Positions 63,945 through 64,000 of a stretch of 64,000 nucleotides of DNA are shown here, in pieces. Position numbers and translations under genes: made by a program. The stretch lies in the NCBI GenBank assembly GCA_028291515.1, contig JAQGHU010000044.1, positions 1 through 64,000 of the forward strand, given 5' to 3'. The notes under the pieces are model-generated. The model did not search any database. It saw nothing but the letters and a program-made list of their open reading frames with translations, and was not told where the DNA came from. The stretch comes from Schlesneria sp. (GTDB taxonomy: Bacteria > Planctomycetota > Planctomycetia > Planctomycetales > Planctomycetaceae). Position 1 is the first letter of the stretch. The number at the start of each line of letters is the position of its first letter.

Positions 63945-64000
63945 ATGAAGCCCGCTCTGAAAGCCGCTGGATTTCTGATCCTCTTATTTGCGATTCCGAT
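63945..64000 (+). CDS. Start of an exported protein (runs off right edge)
   Basis: ATG 63945 opens MKPALKAAGFLILLFAIP, the beginning of a signal peptide, and the frame continues to the window end. Divergent from the kinase gene, with 158 bases between. Nothing else can be said. Confidence 0.5.
   Translation, partial: MKPALKAAGFLILLFAIP

Overview
The window looks like a chromosomal segment from a planctomycete (Planctomycetota). Evidence: a 2,456-residue secreted protein with a planctomycete-type LEPR motif; a formylglycine sulfatase; an MotA/TolQ/ExbB-like membrane protein; a very cysteine/proline-rich exported protein with HEAT-like sequence; three SGNH esterases; a divergent Ser/Thr kinase; and many palindromic intergenic repeats. 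No rRNA, plasmid or prophage module was seen. The only tRNA recognised is an initiator tRNA-Met. Species cannot be named from this sequence alone.

Layout. 1-475: 5' part of a glycosyltransferase leaving the left edge. 827-12985: an accessory region with a giant polymorphic-toxin-like protein (LEPR motif, Ser-Gly linkers, five IPT/TIG repeats, acidic region, Hint domain, ADP-ribosyltransferase-like C-terminus), a coupled Sel1-repeat candidate immunity gene, orphan toxin/immunity-like genes, two decayed REP-associated transposases with REP-like palindromes, and an aminoglycoside-phosphotransferase fragment. 13014-23471: DUF202, PiT transporter and rhodanese genes, an LRR lipoprotein, an SRPBCC protein, a polytopic membrane protein, and a GntR (YtrA-like)/ABC ATPase/ABC permease operon with a readable promoter and operator. 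23806-32204: DUF1508, zinc alcohol dehydrogenase with a divergent AraC regulator, bestrophin-like channel, DUF2007, MotA/TolQ/ExbB-like protein and sulfatase.

32531-38530 is the most interesting metabolic locus: a tight five-gene run of indolepyruvate:ferredoxin oxidoreductase beta subunit, sulfotransferase, FabD-like acyltransferase lacking the malonate-binding arginine, oxidoreductase alpha subunit, and thioester-reductase-like dehydrogenase. Read together, these could turn an aryl-2-oxo acid into an arylacetyl thioester, reduce it and sulfate it. That pathway is an inference.

38946-49097: hypothetical proteins, the initiator tRNA, asparaginyl-tRNA synthetase, the Cys/Pro-repeat protein, and a nucleotide-sugar operon (UDP-glucuronate 4-epimerase, UDP-glucuronate decarboxylase, RmlA) for surface polysaccharide precursors. 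49322-64000: a macro-domain/glyoxalase fusion, an AAA ATPase with an unclassified partner, LOG protein, SGNH esterases, HAD phosphatase, dCTP deaminase between two copies of a long nested palindrome, HtrA protease, RNase III, class II aldolase, a kinase with several degenerate catalytic motifs, and the start of one more exported protein.
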